Shown: in pieces, positions 32,467 to 41,598 of the stretch
How positions within the stretch are numbered: the first letter of the stretch is position 1
How the letters are laid out: each line of letters starts with the position of its first letter
Source: UBA8514 sp034933685
GTDB lineage: Bacteria > Bacillota > Clostridia > Lachnospirales > Anaerotignaceae
DNA length: 64,000 nucleotides
Reading direction: 5' to 3'
Assembly (NCBI GenBank): GCA_034933685.1
Contig: JAYFNB010000002.1
Coordinates: forward strand, 1-64,000
The notes under the pieces: generated by a model
Told to the model about the DNA's origin: nothing
The model's database searches: none
What the model saw: the letters and a program-made list of their open reading frames with translations, nothing else
Made by a program: the position numbers and the translations under genes

Positions 32467-33258
32467 TTAAAGGTTCTTAAATACCTGTCCGTCTACTGAT
32501 GATTGGATAACTTCCATTTTGCTATCTAGCTCATTCAAATATTTGCAAATTACAGGCACAATTATATTTTCGCTGGCATAGTGCGTTGCATCTATAACGC
32601 AAATTCCTGCCTCTTGTGCTTTTTGGCTTTCGTGATATCTAAGGTCAGCTGTAATAAATACATCTGCACCTTTTTTCACCGCATCATCCATAAATTCAAA
32701 ACCACTGCCAGTGCATAAGCCAACACGCCTTATTCTTTTTTCTGTATCACCAACTACGCGCAAGCTGTTAAGCCTCAGTTCCTTTTTAATTATACGCGCG
32801 AAGTCACCAAAGGTTGTTTCTTTTTCTAAATTTCCTATGCGTCCAAGTCCATTTATCTGTCCGTTTTGTTGGCAGCTTTCTCTTAAAACCTCAATGTCTT
32901 TTAACCCTGAAATCCTCGCCAGTTCATCATTCGTTCCACCAAAGGCGATATCCAAATTTGTGTGCATCGCAAAATGTGCGATATCATTTTTAATAAGCTT
33001 TCTAAGCCTTAAACCGATAGGTGTTTCATTAGTAATTTTTTTTACAGCACTGAAAAGCATTGGGTGATGTGTTATTATTATATCAGCACCAATAGTTATT
33101 GCTTCATCAACAACCTCATCGGTTACATCCAGTGCCACTAGTACTTTTTTAATGTCACTCTCAGTATCACCAAGAATAAGTCCAGGGTTATCCCAGCTTT
33201 CTGCAAGATACATTGGTGCAAAATCTTCCAGTTCATTTATCAAATCACTGCACTTCAT
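32467..33258 (-). CDS. Nif3-like dinuclear metal center protein
   Basis: A 263-residue member of the NIF3/YqfO family, forming a metal-binding hexamer; some members act as GTP cyclohydrolase 1 type 2 homologues but the role is unsettled. Visible motifs: LAESWDNPGLILGD, ALDVTDEVVDEAI, IITHHPMLFSAVKKI (two metal His), HTNLDIAFGGTNDELA and the late DATHYASEN. It is the short form without the inserted PII-like domain. Its ATG overlaps the end of trmK by 14 nt, a very conserved gene pair in Firmicutes. Confidence 0.93.
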   Translation of the reverse strand: MKCSDLINELEDFAPMYLAESWDNPGLILGDTESDIKKVLVALDVTDEVVDEAITIGADIIITHHPMLFSAVKKITNETPIGLRLRKLIKNDIAHFAMHTNLDIAFGGTNDELARISGLKDIEVLRESCQQNGQINGLGRIGNLEKETTFGDFARIIKKELRLNSLRVVGDTEKRIRRVGLCTGSGFEFMDDAVKKGADVFITADLRYHESQKAQEAGICVIDATHYASENIIVPVICKYLNELDSKMEVIQSSVDGQVFKNL

Positions 33259-33940
33259 ATGCCGTTAATGCCTCCTTAAAAATTAATATTTCATTTTCTA
33301 ATTCATCTATTTTTTTGATGGAATTTTCTGTACCGGAATTTTTAAGTTCTTCCTTAATTTCGGTTAGCTTACCAAGCTTGTGAATTAAATACCTTTCTAA
33401 AATAATGCTCTTTTTGTCAAGGTTAATTTTACCAAACATATATTGGCAAGGATTATAAGTCTCCTCTTCACCATGTACTGCATTAATCACAGTGTAATAC
33501 TTTCCCTCGTCAATAAGCATTTCTTCATTTCCTATTTTAAATCCTATGCTATGGATGTACCTTCGCACACTGTCAATATCCAGCTGCGGCTGCAAAACAA
33601 GCTGTTTAAGACTTTGTACAACTTCACAGCTTTCTTTAAGTATCTCTATTATCAACATTCCACCCATGCCTGCAATAACAGCCGTTTCCACCTCACCAAT
33701 TACTATTGGTGTCAGTCCGCTTCCAAGGCGTGTTTCAATTTTACTAGAAAGGCAATTTGCCGCAATGTTTTCCCTTGCCTTTAAAAGCGGGCCCTTATTT
33801 ATATCGCAAGCAATTGTCATATCTGCTAGTTTATTTTTAACAAGATAAATCGGCACATATCCATGGTCTGTGCCAATATCTGCAACGGTAGTATACTTAA
33901 CCTCTCCTGCAACTGTTTTAAGTCTTTTAGAAATTTCCAT
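33245..33940 (-). CDS. trmK: tRNA (adenine(22)-N1)-methyltransferase TrmK
   Basis: SAM-dependent enzyme that makes m1A22 in tRNA. The 231-residue protein has VADIGTDHGYVPIYLVKN near the N-terminus (SAM loop), ACDINKGPLLKARENI, RLGSGL and VIAGMGGMLIIEIL, then LQPQLDIDSVRRYIHSIGF; a C-terminal coiled-coil helix follows. This is the full family pattern and length. It begins a two- or three-gene unit (trmK, nif3, nucleoside kinase) with its own promoter after the rpoD terminator. Confidence 0.93.
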   Translation of the reverse strand: MEISKRLKTVAGEVKYTTVADIGTDHGYVPIYLVKNKLADMTIACDINKGPLLKARENIAANCLSSKIETRLGSGLTPIVIGEVETAVIAGMGGMLIIEILKESCEVVQSLKQLVLQPQLDIDSVRRYIHSIGFKIGNEEMLIDEGKYYTVINAVHGEEETYNPCQYMFGKINLDKKSIILERYLIHKLGKLTEIKEELKNSGTENSIKKIDELENEILIFKEALTAYEVQ

Positions 33941-33972
33941 GACATACCTCTTATTGATATTAGTTTAGTTAT

Positions 33973-34001
33973 ATTTTACCCTTAAAACGTCATAAACTCA
34001 A
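33973..34001 (-). promoter_or_regulatory. Promoter of trmK-nif3
   Basis: Minus strand TTGAGT (33996-34001), 17-nt spacer, TAAAAT (33973-33978), just downstream of the rpoD terminator and about 30 nt before trmK. Confidence 0.65.
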
Positions 34002-34003
34002 CA

Positions 34004-34037
34004 CAAAAGCCGTATACAAATCTAACTGCATACGGCT
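34004..34037 (-). terminator. Intrinsic terminator of the dgt-dnaG-rpoD unit
   Basis: Minus strand AGCCGTAT (34030-34037) pairs with ATACGGCT (34008-34015), followed by TTTTGTG. It lies 7 nt past the rpoD stop codon. Confidence 0.8.
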
Positions 34038-34043
34038 CTCTTT

Positions 34044-35117
34044 TTACTCTAAATAGTCCTTAAGCTTTTTGCTTCGGCTTGGATGCCTTAACTTCCTAAG
34101 TGCCTTTGCTTCAATCTGCCTTATTCTTTCCCTTGTTACATTAAATTCCTTGCCCACTTCCTCAAGGGTTCTTGCTCTGCCGTCATCAAGGCCGAAACGT
34201 AGCCTAAGAACTTTTTCTTCTCTGTCTGTCAAGGTATCTAACACTTCAATAAGCTGTTCTTTAAGCAATGTAAATGCTGCTGCTTCGGCTGGTGCTGGTA
34301 TATCATCATCTGGTATAAAGTCGCCCAAGTGGCTGTCTTCTTCCTCACCAATAGGTGTTTCAAGTGAAACAGGTTCTTGTGCAATCTTCATTATCTCTCT
34401 TACCTTGTCAACAGGCATTGCCATTTCAACAGCAAGCTCATCTGCACTTGGTTCACGGCCAAGTTCTTGTATAAGCTGACGTGAAATACGTATAAGCTTA
34501 TTTATAGTTTCAACCATATGCACAGGTATTCGTATTGTTCTTGCTTGGTCGGCAATAGCTCTGGTAATTGCCTGTCTAATCCACCAAGTGGCATAGGTAC
34601 TGAATTTATACCCCTTGCTGTAATCGAATTTCTCTACAGCTTTAATAAGACCAAGGTTACCCTCTTGAATAAGGTCAAGAAAAAGCATGCCTCTGCCCAC
34701 ATATCTTTTCGCAATACTTACAACCAAACGAAGATTAGCTTCAGCAAGTTTTTTCTTTGCAATTTCGTCTCCATCTTCCATTCTTTTTGCAAGGTTAATT
34801 TCTTCTTCGGCACTAAGCAATGGCACCTTGCCAATTTCTTTAAGGTACATACGTACAGGGTCATCAATGTTTATGCCCTCTGGTAACGATAGGTCGATTT
34901 CCTTTTCAACCTCTTCTTCAAGCTCAATTGCGCCAAGTATATCAATGCCTTGTCCCTCAAAATATTCATATATTTTGTCTATCTGGTCTGCTTCAAGTTC
35001 AATTTCACCCAAATAGTCCATTATTTCTTTGTATTCAAGTACGCCCTTTTTCTTTTTGCCAATGGCAACAAGTTCTTTAAGGCGGATTAATAAAGTATTT
35101 TCCTCTGGGGATTTCAA
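34044..35117 (-). CDS. rpoD: RNA polymerase primary sigma factor RpoD (SigA)
   Basis: Housekeeping sigma factor of 357 residues. Region 1.1 is short, as in Firmicutes. Region 1.2 shows DDPVRMYLKEIGKVPLLSAE, region 2 has RLVVSIAKRYVGRGMLFLDL and the -10 recognition helix FSTYATWWIRQAITRAIADQ, region 3 follows (IRIPVHMVETINKL), and region 4 ends VTRERIRQIEAKALRKLRHP. The start appears to be TTG with GGAAGGA upstream. It directly follows dnaG with a 68-bp gap, the classic macromolecular-synthesis arrangement. It would recognise the TTGACA/TATAAT promoters seen throughout the window. Confidence 0.97.
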   Translation of the reverse strand: MKSPEENTLLIRLKELVAIGKKKKGVLEYKEIMDYLGEIELEADQIDKIYEYFEGQGIDILGAIELEEEVEKEIDLSLPEGINIDDPVRMYLKEIGKVPLLSAEEEINLAKRMEDGDEIAKKKLAEANLRLVVSIAKRYVGRGMLFLDLIQEGNLGLIKAVEKFDYSKGYKFSTYATWWIRQAITRAIADQARTIRIPVHMVETINKLIRISRQLIQELGREPSADELAVEMAMPVDKVREIMKIAQEPVSLETPIGEEEDSHLGDFIPDDDIPAPAEAAAFTLLKEQLIEVLDTLTDREEKVLRLRFGLDDGRARTLEEVGKEFNVTRERIRQIEAKALRKLRHPSRSKKLKDYLE

Positions 35118-35185
35118 TACAATCCTTCCTTTCCAATTATCCTAAATTCTATCCGAACTGACGGTTATTTATACAAATGCGTCAC

Positions 35186-36970
35186 TTAAAGAGTTATATA
35201 AAGTGTATCCAAGTCTTTTTTCAGTTCTATAAGTGATTTTATTTCTTCAATTGATGTTGCTGTAGCCGCCAGAGCATCTGCCTTTGTTCTTTTAATCAAT
35301 CGAATTTCCTCGTTAACTGCCTTTTCCAATTCATTCATTCCATCGTATTTAAATTTAATGGCAAAAACCTCTGCCACTTTTTTTTGTGCATCAGGAGTAT
35401 CGAAATAATTAACTGCTTCTGCAGGAAAAATAGTTGCACCCTTTTCGGCAGAATTAAACACTATTTCCGCAAGTTTTATGTACACTTCATCAATAAAATC
35501 CTGTGGGTTAAGGTGAAGCTTAATTTTGTCGTAAATTTCTTTCTTTGTTGCACAGATAAATATTATATTCCGCTGTGCTTCATATACGCCTTTAGATTTT
35601 ATTATTTCTTCCCCAGCCGTTTTATCTGTATACATTCGTACTCGCTTCTTTTCTGCTTCTTTTGCAAACTGAGCGTCATCATTTCCTTTTATTTTTAGTA
35701 TTTCCCCAACTATTGCGTTTTCTGCAATACCTGTTTGGGCAGATATTTCCTTTGCATAAACATCTCGCTCTATTGGAGAATCCAACTTTGAAAGCATTTG
35801 TGCCGCTTCTTTTGTAAAAAGCATTTTTTGTTCAGTATTCCCCATATTATATTTCTTTTTGCTGCAATCTATTTGAAAAGCCATATAGCTTTTTGCATTA
35901 ACTAATAGCTTGCTAAACTCTACAGAACCATTTTGTTTAATAAATTCATCAGGGTCCTTGCCATTTGGCACTTGCAATACCCTAACCCTAAAACCAGCAC
36001 CAACCAAAATTGGTATAGCCCGTAAGGCCGCAGTTTCACCTGCTGAATCGCTATCAAAAATAAGTATAATATCGTTTACAAATTTTTTCAGCACCGTAGC
36101 ATGCTCTGCATTAAATGCCGTGCCCAGTGATGCCGCTACATTGTGAAAGCCGGCTTGATAAATGCTAATCATATCCATATAACCTTCAACAAGTATAATT
36201 TCTTTTTTCTTGCTGCTTCTGGCAAAGTTAAGCCCATATAAGGTTCGCTTTTTGTTAAAAAGAGGTGTTTCAGGGGAATTAAGGTATTTAGGTTCACCTT
36301 TTTCCATAATTCTTCCGCCAAAACCAATAACTCTGCCTTGCACGTCAAAAATTGGAAACATCAATCGTCCGTAGAACCTATCATGATAACCCTTTCCGTA
36401 TTTGTTCTCCATTACAAGACCGCTTTTTAACATAGCCTTATCGCTGAAACCTTTTTCTTTCAGCACATTATACAGCCTGTCCTTGCCCTCTGGTGAAAAG
36501 CCCAGCCCAAACTTTCTTTGCATTGCTGGTGTTACCTGTCGTTTTTCAAGGTAGTCAAGGGCAGTTTTCCCATCTTCTGCCTGCAAAACATCGTGGTAAA
36601 ATCTTCCCGCAACTTTATGTATTTCAAATAAGTCGACTCTAAGTTTTTCTTCCTGTGCCGCTTCTTTTGAATATTCAGTTTCGGCAATGGTAATATTTGC
36701 TCTGTCTGCAAGGCGTTTAAGTGCCTCAACAAAGTCGCAATTTTCCATCTGCATAACAAAACTGAAAACATTTCCTGCTGCACCACAACCAAAGCAGTAG
36801 TAAAGCTGTTTTTCAGCACTAACAGAAAATGATGGTGTTCCTTCATTGTGGAACGGACATAAGCCGAAGTATGAACCTCCCTTTTGCTTTAGAGGAATGT
36901 AAGAGGAAATAACTTCAACTATATCATTTTGTGTGCGTATTTCTTCTACAAGTTCCTGGGAATAAAACAT
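35186..36970 (-). CDS. dnaG: DNA primase DnaG
   Basis: Makes RNA primers for DNA replication at the fork. The 594-residue protein has the N-terminal zinc-binding domain (GLCPFHNEGTPSF and YYCFGCGAAGNVFSFV), the catalytic core with RVIGFGGRIMEKGEPKYLNS, the TOPRIM segment IILVEGYMDMISIYQAGFHN and LIFDSDSAGETAALRA, and a C-terminal helicase-interaction region. All key residues appear present. It lies between dgt and rpoD in the same direction; an 89-bp gap separates it from dgt. Confidence 0.97.
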   Translation of the reverse strand: MFYSQELVEEIRTQNDIVEVISSYIPLKQKGGSYFGLCPFHNEGTPSFSVSAEKQLYYCFGCGAAGNVFSFVMQMENCDFVEALKRLADRANITIAETEYSKEAAQEEKLRVDLFEIHKVAGRFYHDVLQAEDGKTALDYLEKRQVTPAMQRKFGLGFSPEGKDRLYNVLKEKGFSDKAMLKSGLVMENKYGKGYHDRFYGRLMFPIFDVQGRVIGFGGRIMEKGEPKYLNSPETPLFNKKRTLYGLNFARSSKKKEIILVEGYMDMISIYQAGFHNVAASLGTAFNAEHATVLKKFVNDIILIFDSDSAGETAALRAIPILVGAGFRVRVLQVPNGKDPDEFIKQNGSVEFSKLLVNAKSYMAFQIDCSKKKYNMGNTEQKMLFTKEAAQMLSKLDSPIERDVYAKEISAQTGIAENAIVGEILKIKGNDDAQFAKEAEKKRVRMYTDKTAGEEIIKSKGVYEAQRNIIFICATKKEIYDKIKLHLNPQDFIDEVYIKLAEIVFNSAEKGATIFPAEAVNYFDTPDAQKKVAEVFAIKFKYDGMNELEKAVNEEIRLIKRTKADALAATATSIEEIKSLIELKKDLDTLYITL

Positions 36971-37059
36971 ATCGGCCTCTCCTTTCTGATTATTATTCTA
37001 CAAAAAAGCTTGTAATCCTTTATTTTTTTCGCAATTTTTATAAAAATGCAGTGGCATTT

Positions 37060-38067
37060 TTAGTAAATATTCCATGAAGTTGGAATAAAAAGCCTTGTAT
37101 AAACCGAAATGGCATATCTGTCAGTCATGCAGGCAATGTAATCACATACAACTGTTTCCACATTTTCTCCTTCTTTTATCAGTTCAACAAATTCCTTTTC
37201 AGTTTCATAGGGGTTTTCCATATAATATTTAAAAAGGTCGTTAAGCATGCCATCTACTTTTTTGCCTTCATGTGTAGCACGCTCATCAGTATATACATGG
37301 GTAAACATAAAACTCCTCAAATCTCCCATACTTTTTTTCATTTGGTCACTCATTCTAATATCGTTTATGCCAACACTATGCTTAATTGTGTCCCTAATCA
37401 TTGTATTAATTCGCTCACTGCTAGTAGCACCAATTACCTCCACAATGTCCATAGGTATTGCATCTTTTGCCAAAACTCCTGCTCTTATGGCATCGTCAAT
37501 ATCATGGTTTATGTATGCAATTTTGTCCGAAAGCTGAACAACTTTTCCCTCTAAGGTTGACGGCTTACCTTTTGTTCTGTGGTTAAGTATGCCGTCACGA
37601 ACTTCCCATGTTAAATTAAGCCCCTTCCCGTCCTTTTCCAACCGTTCCACAACCCTAAGGCTTTGGCTGCAATGTTCAAACCCTGTAGAGCATAAGCTGT
37701 CCAAAGCACTTTCCCCTGCATGTCCAAAAGGTGTATGCCCCAAATCGTGTCCTAGCGCTATTGCCTCTGTTAAATCTTCGTTCAGGTGAAGCGCACGTGC
37801 AATCGTTCGTGCAATCTGAGATACCTCAAGTGTATGGGTAAGACGTGTTCTATAGTGGTCGCCTTCTGGTGAAATAAATACCTGTGTTTTGTGCTTAAGT
37901 CGTCTAAAGGCCTTACAATGGAGAATTCTATCACGGTCTCGTTGAAACTCTGTTCGAATGTCACATTTATCCTCAAATCGTTCTCTTCCCTTTGAAAGCC
38001 TGCTTTTTGCCGCAAACTGACTAAGAAGCTTAAACTCTTGTTTCTCTTGTTCAATTCTTAAATCCAT
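37060..38067 (-). CDS. dgt: Deoxyguanosinetriphosphate triphosphohydrolase-like protein
   Basis: A 335-residue HD-domain protein of the dGTPase family, predicted to hydrolyse dNTPs to nucleoside and triphosphate. It has RDRDRILHCKAFRRLKHKTQ, RTRLTHTLEVSQIARTIARA (first metal His), AIALGHDLGHTPFGHAGE (HD plus second His pair) and KIAYINHDIDDAIRAGVL. The length and motifs match the short type 2-like group encoded upstream of dnaG in many Clostridia. It is first in the dgt-dnaG-rpoD unit. GGGAGG precedes the ATG. Confidence 0.93.
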   Translation of the reverse strand: MDLRIEQEKQEFKLLSQFAAKSRLSKGRERFEDKCDIRTEFQRDRDRILHCKAFRRLKHKTQVFISPEGDHYRTRLTHTLEVSQIARTIARALHLNEDLTEAIALGHDLGHTPFGHAGESALDSLCSTGFEHCSQSLRVVERLEKDGKGLNLTWEVRDGILNHRTKGKPSTLEGKVVQLSDKIAYINHDIDDAIRAGVLAKDAIPMDIVEVIGATSSERINTMIRDTIKHSVGINDIRMSDQMKKSMGDLRSFMFTHVYTDERATHEGKKVDGMLNDLFKYYMENPYETEKEFVELIKEGENVETVVCDYIACMTDRYAISVYTRLFIPTSWNIY

Positions 38068-38240
38068 AGCAAAACCTCCCTTCCATAAACAAATAACCTA
38101 TATATGTATAATACTACATTTTATTGTTAAATCCTTTTTTACAAACAGGTTAAATGTTAAAAGTAGATGACAATTTTGTCAAACTCTGGACGAATTATAA
38201 AAATTGTTATAGAATATAATTTAAAGAGGAGGTGCTTGGT

Positions 38241-38600
38241 ATGCCTGTAATTACAATAGAAATGGGGAACAAATGGAAAATTGAAACTGCGGTTTCCGTA
38301 AAAAACATCGTTATGGAAGAGATTAAAAATGCTTTCAACCTTAAATCTACCGACCGTAACATAAAGGTTACCCGCTACGACCAAGACTTATTTGAGCTTA
38401 ACGACCCATACGAAATTTTTATAGAAATCCAACTAATTAAAGGCCGGGAAACAAACTTTAAGCGTGACCTTTATAATTCTATAGTTACCGCCATAGAGGA
38501 AAAAACCCTTTTCAAAAGAGAAAATATATTTATTTTCCTTAACGAGCAACCTGCAGAAAACTGGGGTGTTAAAGGCGGATTTATTGCAAGTGACATATAA
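38241..38600 (+). CDS. Tautomerase-superfamily protein with Pro-1
   Basis: A 119-residue protein starting MPVITIEM; removal of the Met would expose the catalytic N-terminal Pro of 4-oxalocrotonate tautomerase-type enzymes. It has KRDLYNSIVTAIEE and a late NEQPAENWGVKGG, a pattern seen in the 4-OT-like/YusQ group. The ATG at 38241 was chosen because AGAGGAGG lies about 8 nt upstream; the frame extends 9 nt further but would bury the Pro. It is a lone plus-strand gene followed by a strong terminator. The substrate is unknown. Confidence 0.85.
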   Translation: MPVITIEMGNKWKIETAVSVKNIVMEEIKNAFNLKSTDRNIKVTRYDQDLFELNDPYEIFIEIQLIKGRETNFKRDLYNSIVTAIEEKTLFKRENIFIFLNEQPAENWGVKGGFIASDI

Positions 38601-38606
38601 AAAAAC

Positions 38607-38648
38607 AGAGCATTCACTAAAATTTAAGTGATTGCTCTATTTTTTTTT
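38607..38648. terminator. Bidirectional intrinsic terminator
   Basis: AGAGCATTCACT (38607-38618) pairs with AGTGATTGCTCT (38627-38638) with one mismatch, followed by eight or more T on the plus strand and by A-rich sequence on the left. It serves the tautomerase gene and probably the converging Nudix gene. Confidence 0.85.
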
Positions 38649-38653
38649 GCTAC

Positions 38654-39256
38654 TTATTTTTTATTTAGAAACGCAAAAGGCTTATCATCGCTGTCTATAA
38701 AATGCATAAGCATATATGCGCACATAATTGCAACTCTTTCATCTTTTAGTATTCGTTTGCACTCCTCACGGTCTGCAAGAACCACTTCGATATCTTCCGA
38801 ATCCTCTTGATTAATATTTGTTGGATTGCCAGCTAGATATCCGTAAACTGTTCCACAGGTTTCATCACTCATGCCTACACTTGTAAAGAAAGGACGGCTG
38901 TAACTTCCACTATTAATTGGCGTGAGGGTAAGCCCTGTTTCCTCTTGCATTTCTCGAACTGCTGCAGACACCATGTCCTCGCCCTTTTCAATTATCCCTG
39001 CTGGAAATTCATATATATAACCATCAATAGGATATCTATATTGGCGCACAAGAACCACTTTGTTATCATAAATTCCATATATTGCTACACAATCCGCATT
39101 ATTCTTACCAGTACTTATTTTAAGTTTTTCAACCTCGTAAGCCCTGGACGCCATATAATATGGAGAGATTTTCCCATTTCTTCTTTCCGCCTCAAGCTCA
39201 TATAAATTCAAGAACTTGTTACTTGTCTGTTTAATTATTTTTTTCACTCTATCCAT
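38654..39256 (-). CDS. Nudix hydrolase, ADP-ribose pyrophosphatase type
   Basis: A 200-residue Nudix protein. The box GIIEKGEDMVSAAVREMQEE continues as TGL, a full match to GX5EX7REUXEEXGU. The preceding VVLVRQYRYPIDGYIYEFPA is typical of ADP-ribose pyrophosphatases, and SRPFFTSVGMSDE follows. The ATG at 39256 follows TGGAGGT at good spacing; the earlier TTG lies inside that site. It probably hydrolyses ADP-ribose or a related nucleotide sugar in the cytosol. A 24-bp gap separates it from the upstream small gene, so the two may be co-transcribed. Confidence 0.9.
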   Translation of the reverse strand: MDRVKKIIKQTSNKFLNLYELEAERRNGKISPYYMASRAYEVEKLKISTGKNNADCVAIYGIYDNKVVLVRQYRYPIDGYIYEFPAGIIEKGEDMVSAAVREMQEETGLTLTPINSGSYSRPFFTSVGMSDETCGTVYGYLAGNPTNINQEDSEDIEVVLADREECKRILKDERVAIMCAYMLMHFIDSDDKPFAFLNKK

Positions 39257-39280
39257 GTTTACCTCCAAAACAGCTTGAAT

Positions 39281-39607
39281 CTAATTCTGATAATATCCAC
39301 TTTCACACAAAACTTCAAAACAATAGTTAACCTCGTCATCTGTAAAAAGTTGCGTAAATTTTTTGTCTATAACAGTCGACTCCATTGTTAAATCCAATCT
39401 GGCTTTTGCTTCAAGTGCTGAAAAACCGTCGGAAAGTTTCCGTTTTTTTATTAATTCCTTTGCTGTTGCTAATCCTCCCCATCTTTCAATTGCTTGAATA
39501 AGCCTAGTAGGGTTAAATCCGCACTTCGTTTGTGCCACTTGGTATCTGGCAATCAAGTCCTTGTTAAATTGTATTTCCAATTCATTTAATTTATCTAAAT
39601 CTGCCAC
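39281..39607 (-). CDS. Uncharacterised 108-residue protein
   Basis: Start GTG at 39607, six bases after GGAGGA; a longer reading to 39646 lacks a site. The product begins MADLDKLNELEIQFNKDLIA and contains RLIQAIERWGGLATAKELIK, FSALEAKARLDLTMES and LFTDDEVNYCFEVLCESGYY. The order GG-AAK-LI, then RLDLT-E, then F-LFT-DE-C-L is a pattern I have seen in small uncharacterised proteins, sometimes as a C-terminal domain of larger ones. It is soluble and mainly helical. No function is assigned. It precedes the Nudix gene. Confidence 0.65.
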   Translation of the reverse strand: MADLDKLNELEIQFNKDLIARYQVAQTKCGFNPTRLIQAIERWGGLATAKELIKKRKLSDGFSALEAKARLDLTMESTVIDKKFTQLFTDDEVNYCFEVLCESGYYQN

Positions 39608-39730
39608 GTTAATTCCTCCAAAATAATTTGTTAATTTAGTATACATCCAAAATTAAATTTCATCAATTATATTAAATTAAATCATTCAGTTTTTAAAATA
39701 AACAGCATATTATTGTTTTGAGGTGATAGC

Positions 39731-39901
39731 GTGAATCCATGTAAAAGTGCATCCCTTATAACAGCCTTGGCGTGTGAAATATTCAATTCATTTTCATCTG
39801 AGGAAGTAGAAGTATTTGCCGCTCAGCTTGTTCAACTTGGGGATACCCTTACAACAATGTTGACCCAACAAAGTGTATGCCAAAGCAATAGAAAAGAATG
39901 A
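39731..39901 (+). CDS. Small protein (56 aa), DUF6774-like
   Basis: A 56-codon ORF with GTG start, preceded by GAGGTGATAGC. It reads MNPCKSASLITALACEIFNS, then SSEEVEVFAAQLVQLGDTLT and a Cys/Gln-rich tail. The pattern of an N-terminal Cys, a helix with a second Cys, and SEEE-FAA-L-QLGDTL resembles a family of very small Clostridia proteins that I believe is DUF6774; this is recall, not a search. It sits on the plus strand between two minus-strand genes. Function unknown. Confidence 0.65.
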   Translation: MNPCKSASLITALACEIFNSFSSEEVEVFAAQLVQLGDTLTTMLTQQSVCQSNRKE

Positions 39902-39912
39902 TTGAATGTAGC

Positions 39913-39939
39913 AAAAAGGGGTAGCAATTTTGCTGCCCC
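39913..39939 (-). terminator. Intrinsic terminator of the antiporter gene
   Basis: Minus strand GGGGCAGCA pairs with TGCTACCCC (39931-39939 with 39918-39926; one G-U pair) around a 4-nt loop, followed by TTTTTGC. Confidence 0.85.
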
Positions 39940-40032
39940 ATAAGTTTAATAATAGCTTTTAATTTCCAAATTAGATTTTCTTCTATCTTAACTTTGATTT
40001 TTGCAAACCAGTGCATTCAGAAAGATAAGAAA

Positions 40033-41241
40033 CTAGCTATTTATAGTTGCTTTTTTAAAATGTAGCTTTTCACTTACCTTTTCTTTCATTACAAAGCTAA
40101 GCATGATTGGTGTAAGCAATGTTGTCATTATAACAACAAGCACAATTGCAGGTGACAATACAGTGTCAATAAGCCCTGCCTGCATCCCTTTTTGTGCAAC
40201 AATCAGTGCCACCTCACCACGAGAAACCATCCCAACACCAATTCTGAAAGAATCTAAATTGGATATACCACATATCTTTGCACCTATGCCACAGCCAATA
40301 ATCTTTGTTATTACTGCAATAGCAAGTAGAACCAATGCAAAAATAATAAATCTAGAATTAAGCGCACGTAAATCTGTCTTTATACCTACACTTGCAAAAA
40401 ACACAGGCGAAAAAAACAGATACGATGATACCGTTATTTTTTTCACTATATATTGCCTTGTTTTTGCAATATTGCAAAGTATTATTCCTGCAAAATAAGC
40501 ACCCGTAATATCTGCCACACCGAAGAACTTTTCTGCAATATATGAAAGTATTAGACAAAAGCCAAAACCATATACTGCAACTCTCCTTTTTGTGCCAACT
40601 ACATCTTCCATTTTTCTGAAAACATAGTAAATTCCAATTCCAACAACTACAAGAAAAATAAAAAATCCACCGATTTTTGTCAGTACCATGAAAGGACTTT
40701 CATTTCCCCCTGTAAAACCCGAAAGAAAAGAAAGAATAATGATTCCTAAAATGTCATCAATAACTGCGGCACCTAAAATTGTGGTGCCCACCTTACCCTT
40801 AAGTTTTCCCATTTCTCTTAGTGTTTCAACTGTAATGCTTACCGATGTTGCTGTAAGTACAACACCAATAAATATACCCTTAAGCACTGTCATTGAATCA
40901 ACTGACTGTGCAAAAAATGCCATATATGCCCCAAATCCACCTAAAAGTGGAAATATAACACCTAGCAGTGCAACAACAAAAGATGTTAGCCCAGTATTTT
41001 TCAGCTCCTCAATGTCCGTGTCAAGGCCGGCAATAAACATAAGTATAATTACACCCAACTCTGATGTTTTTAAAAGGAAATCCGTTTCCTGTACAATTCC
41101 CAAACAGCTTGGTCCAAGTATAATTCCTGCCATGAGTGCTCCAACAACCTGAGGCATGTGCACATGACTAGATAACAAGCCAAATGTTTTTGTAGATAAA
41201 AGTATAATTGCAATTACAAGTAAAAATTCATATGATTCCAT
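40033..41241 (-). CDS. Cation:proton antiporter (CPA2 family)
   Basis: A 402-residue membrane protein with about 12 hydrophobic helices, of the Na+/H+ or K+/H+ exchanger (CPA2) group. Visible are HMPQVVGALMAGIILGPSCL near the N-terminus, IMFIAGLDTDIEEL (the unwound helix region), VVLTATSVSITVETLREMGK, GAAVIDDILGIIILS (the paired Asp of the ion-binding site) and GMVSRGEVALIVAQKGM. It ends after the membrane domain, with no RCK (TrkA-N) nucleotide-binding part. It is monocistronic with promoter and terminator. The ion cannot be assigned. Confidence 0.9.
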   Translation of the reverse strand: MESYEFLLVIAIILLSTKTFGLLSSHVHMPQVVGALMAGIILGPSCLGIVQETDFLLKTSELGVIILMFIAGLDTDIEELKNTGLTSFVVALLGVIFPLLGGFGAYMAFFAQSVDSMTVLKGIFIGVVLTATSVSITVETLREMGKLKGKVGTTILGAAVIDDILGIIILSFLSGFTGGNESPFMVLTKIGGFFIFLVVVGIGIYYVFRKMEDVVGTKRRVAVYGFGFCLILSYIAEKFFGVADITGAYFAGIILCNIAKTRQYIVKKITVSSYLFFSPVFFASVGIKTDLRALNSRFIIFALVLLAIAVITKIIGCGIGAKICGISNLDSFRIGVGMVSRGEVALIVAQKGMQAGLIDTVLSPAIVLVVIMTTLLTPIMLSFVMKEKVSEKLHFKKATINS

Positions 41242-41286
41242 AGTAGCATCCCCTTGTTGTTTTAATATTTCTTGTTTGTATTATTC

Positions 41287-41315
41287 ATTATATACATACA
41301 AAACAAAAATTACAA
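41287..41315 (-). promoter_or_regulatory. Antiporter gene promoter
   Basis: Minus strand TTGTAA (41310-41315), 17-nt spacer, TATAAT (41287-41292), about 45 nt upstream of the ATG. Confidence 0.75.
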
Positions 41316-41556
41316 GGGTTTTTACAGGTTAATTTTGTGCAAATTTTACAATTGATAGTTTGAAAATATTATACAAAAAAACTGTTTACAATTCTATTCA
41401 TTCTCAGTTAGCATACTATTGTTAGACATGTTTTTATATGAAAACAATTTATTTAGTATGTTTCACTTATGTATATCTGCATTCAAAATTATAGTACTTG
41501 TTTGCTTTTAGTAATTATATACAAAAAAGCATACTGTATTATTAAATAATCTTCAT

Positions 41557-41598
41557 AAAAATAAAGGCGGCATTTTTTCTGAAAATACAGCCTTTATT
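41557..41598 (-). terminator. Intrinsic terminator of the scpA-scpB unit
   Basis: Minus strand AATAAAGGC (41590-41598) pairs with GCCTTTATT (41560-41568), with further A/T pairs inside, followed by TTTT. It starts 6 nt past the scpB stop. Confidence 0.8.

Noticed and set aside
38176..38220. TTGTCA and TATAAT upstream of the tautomerase gene as a promoter
   Set aside because: The spacer between them is 33 nt, too long for a sigma-A promoter; no better pair was found, so no promoter is listed.
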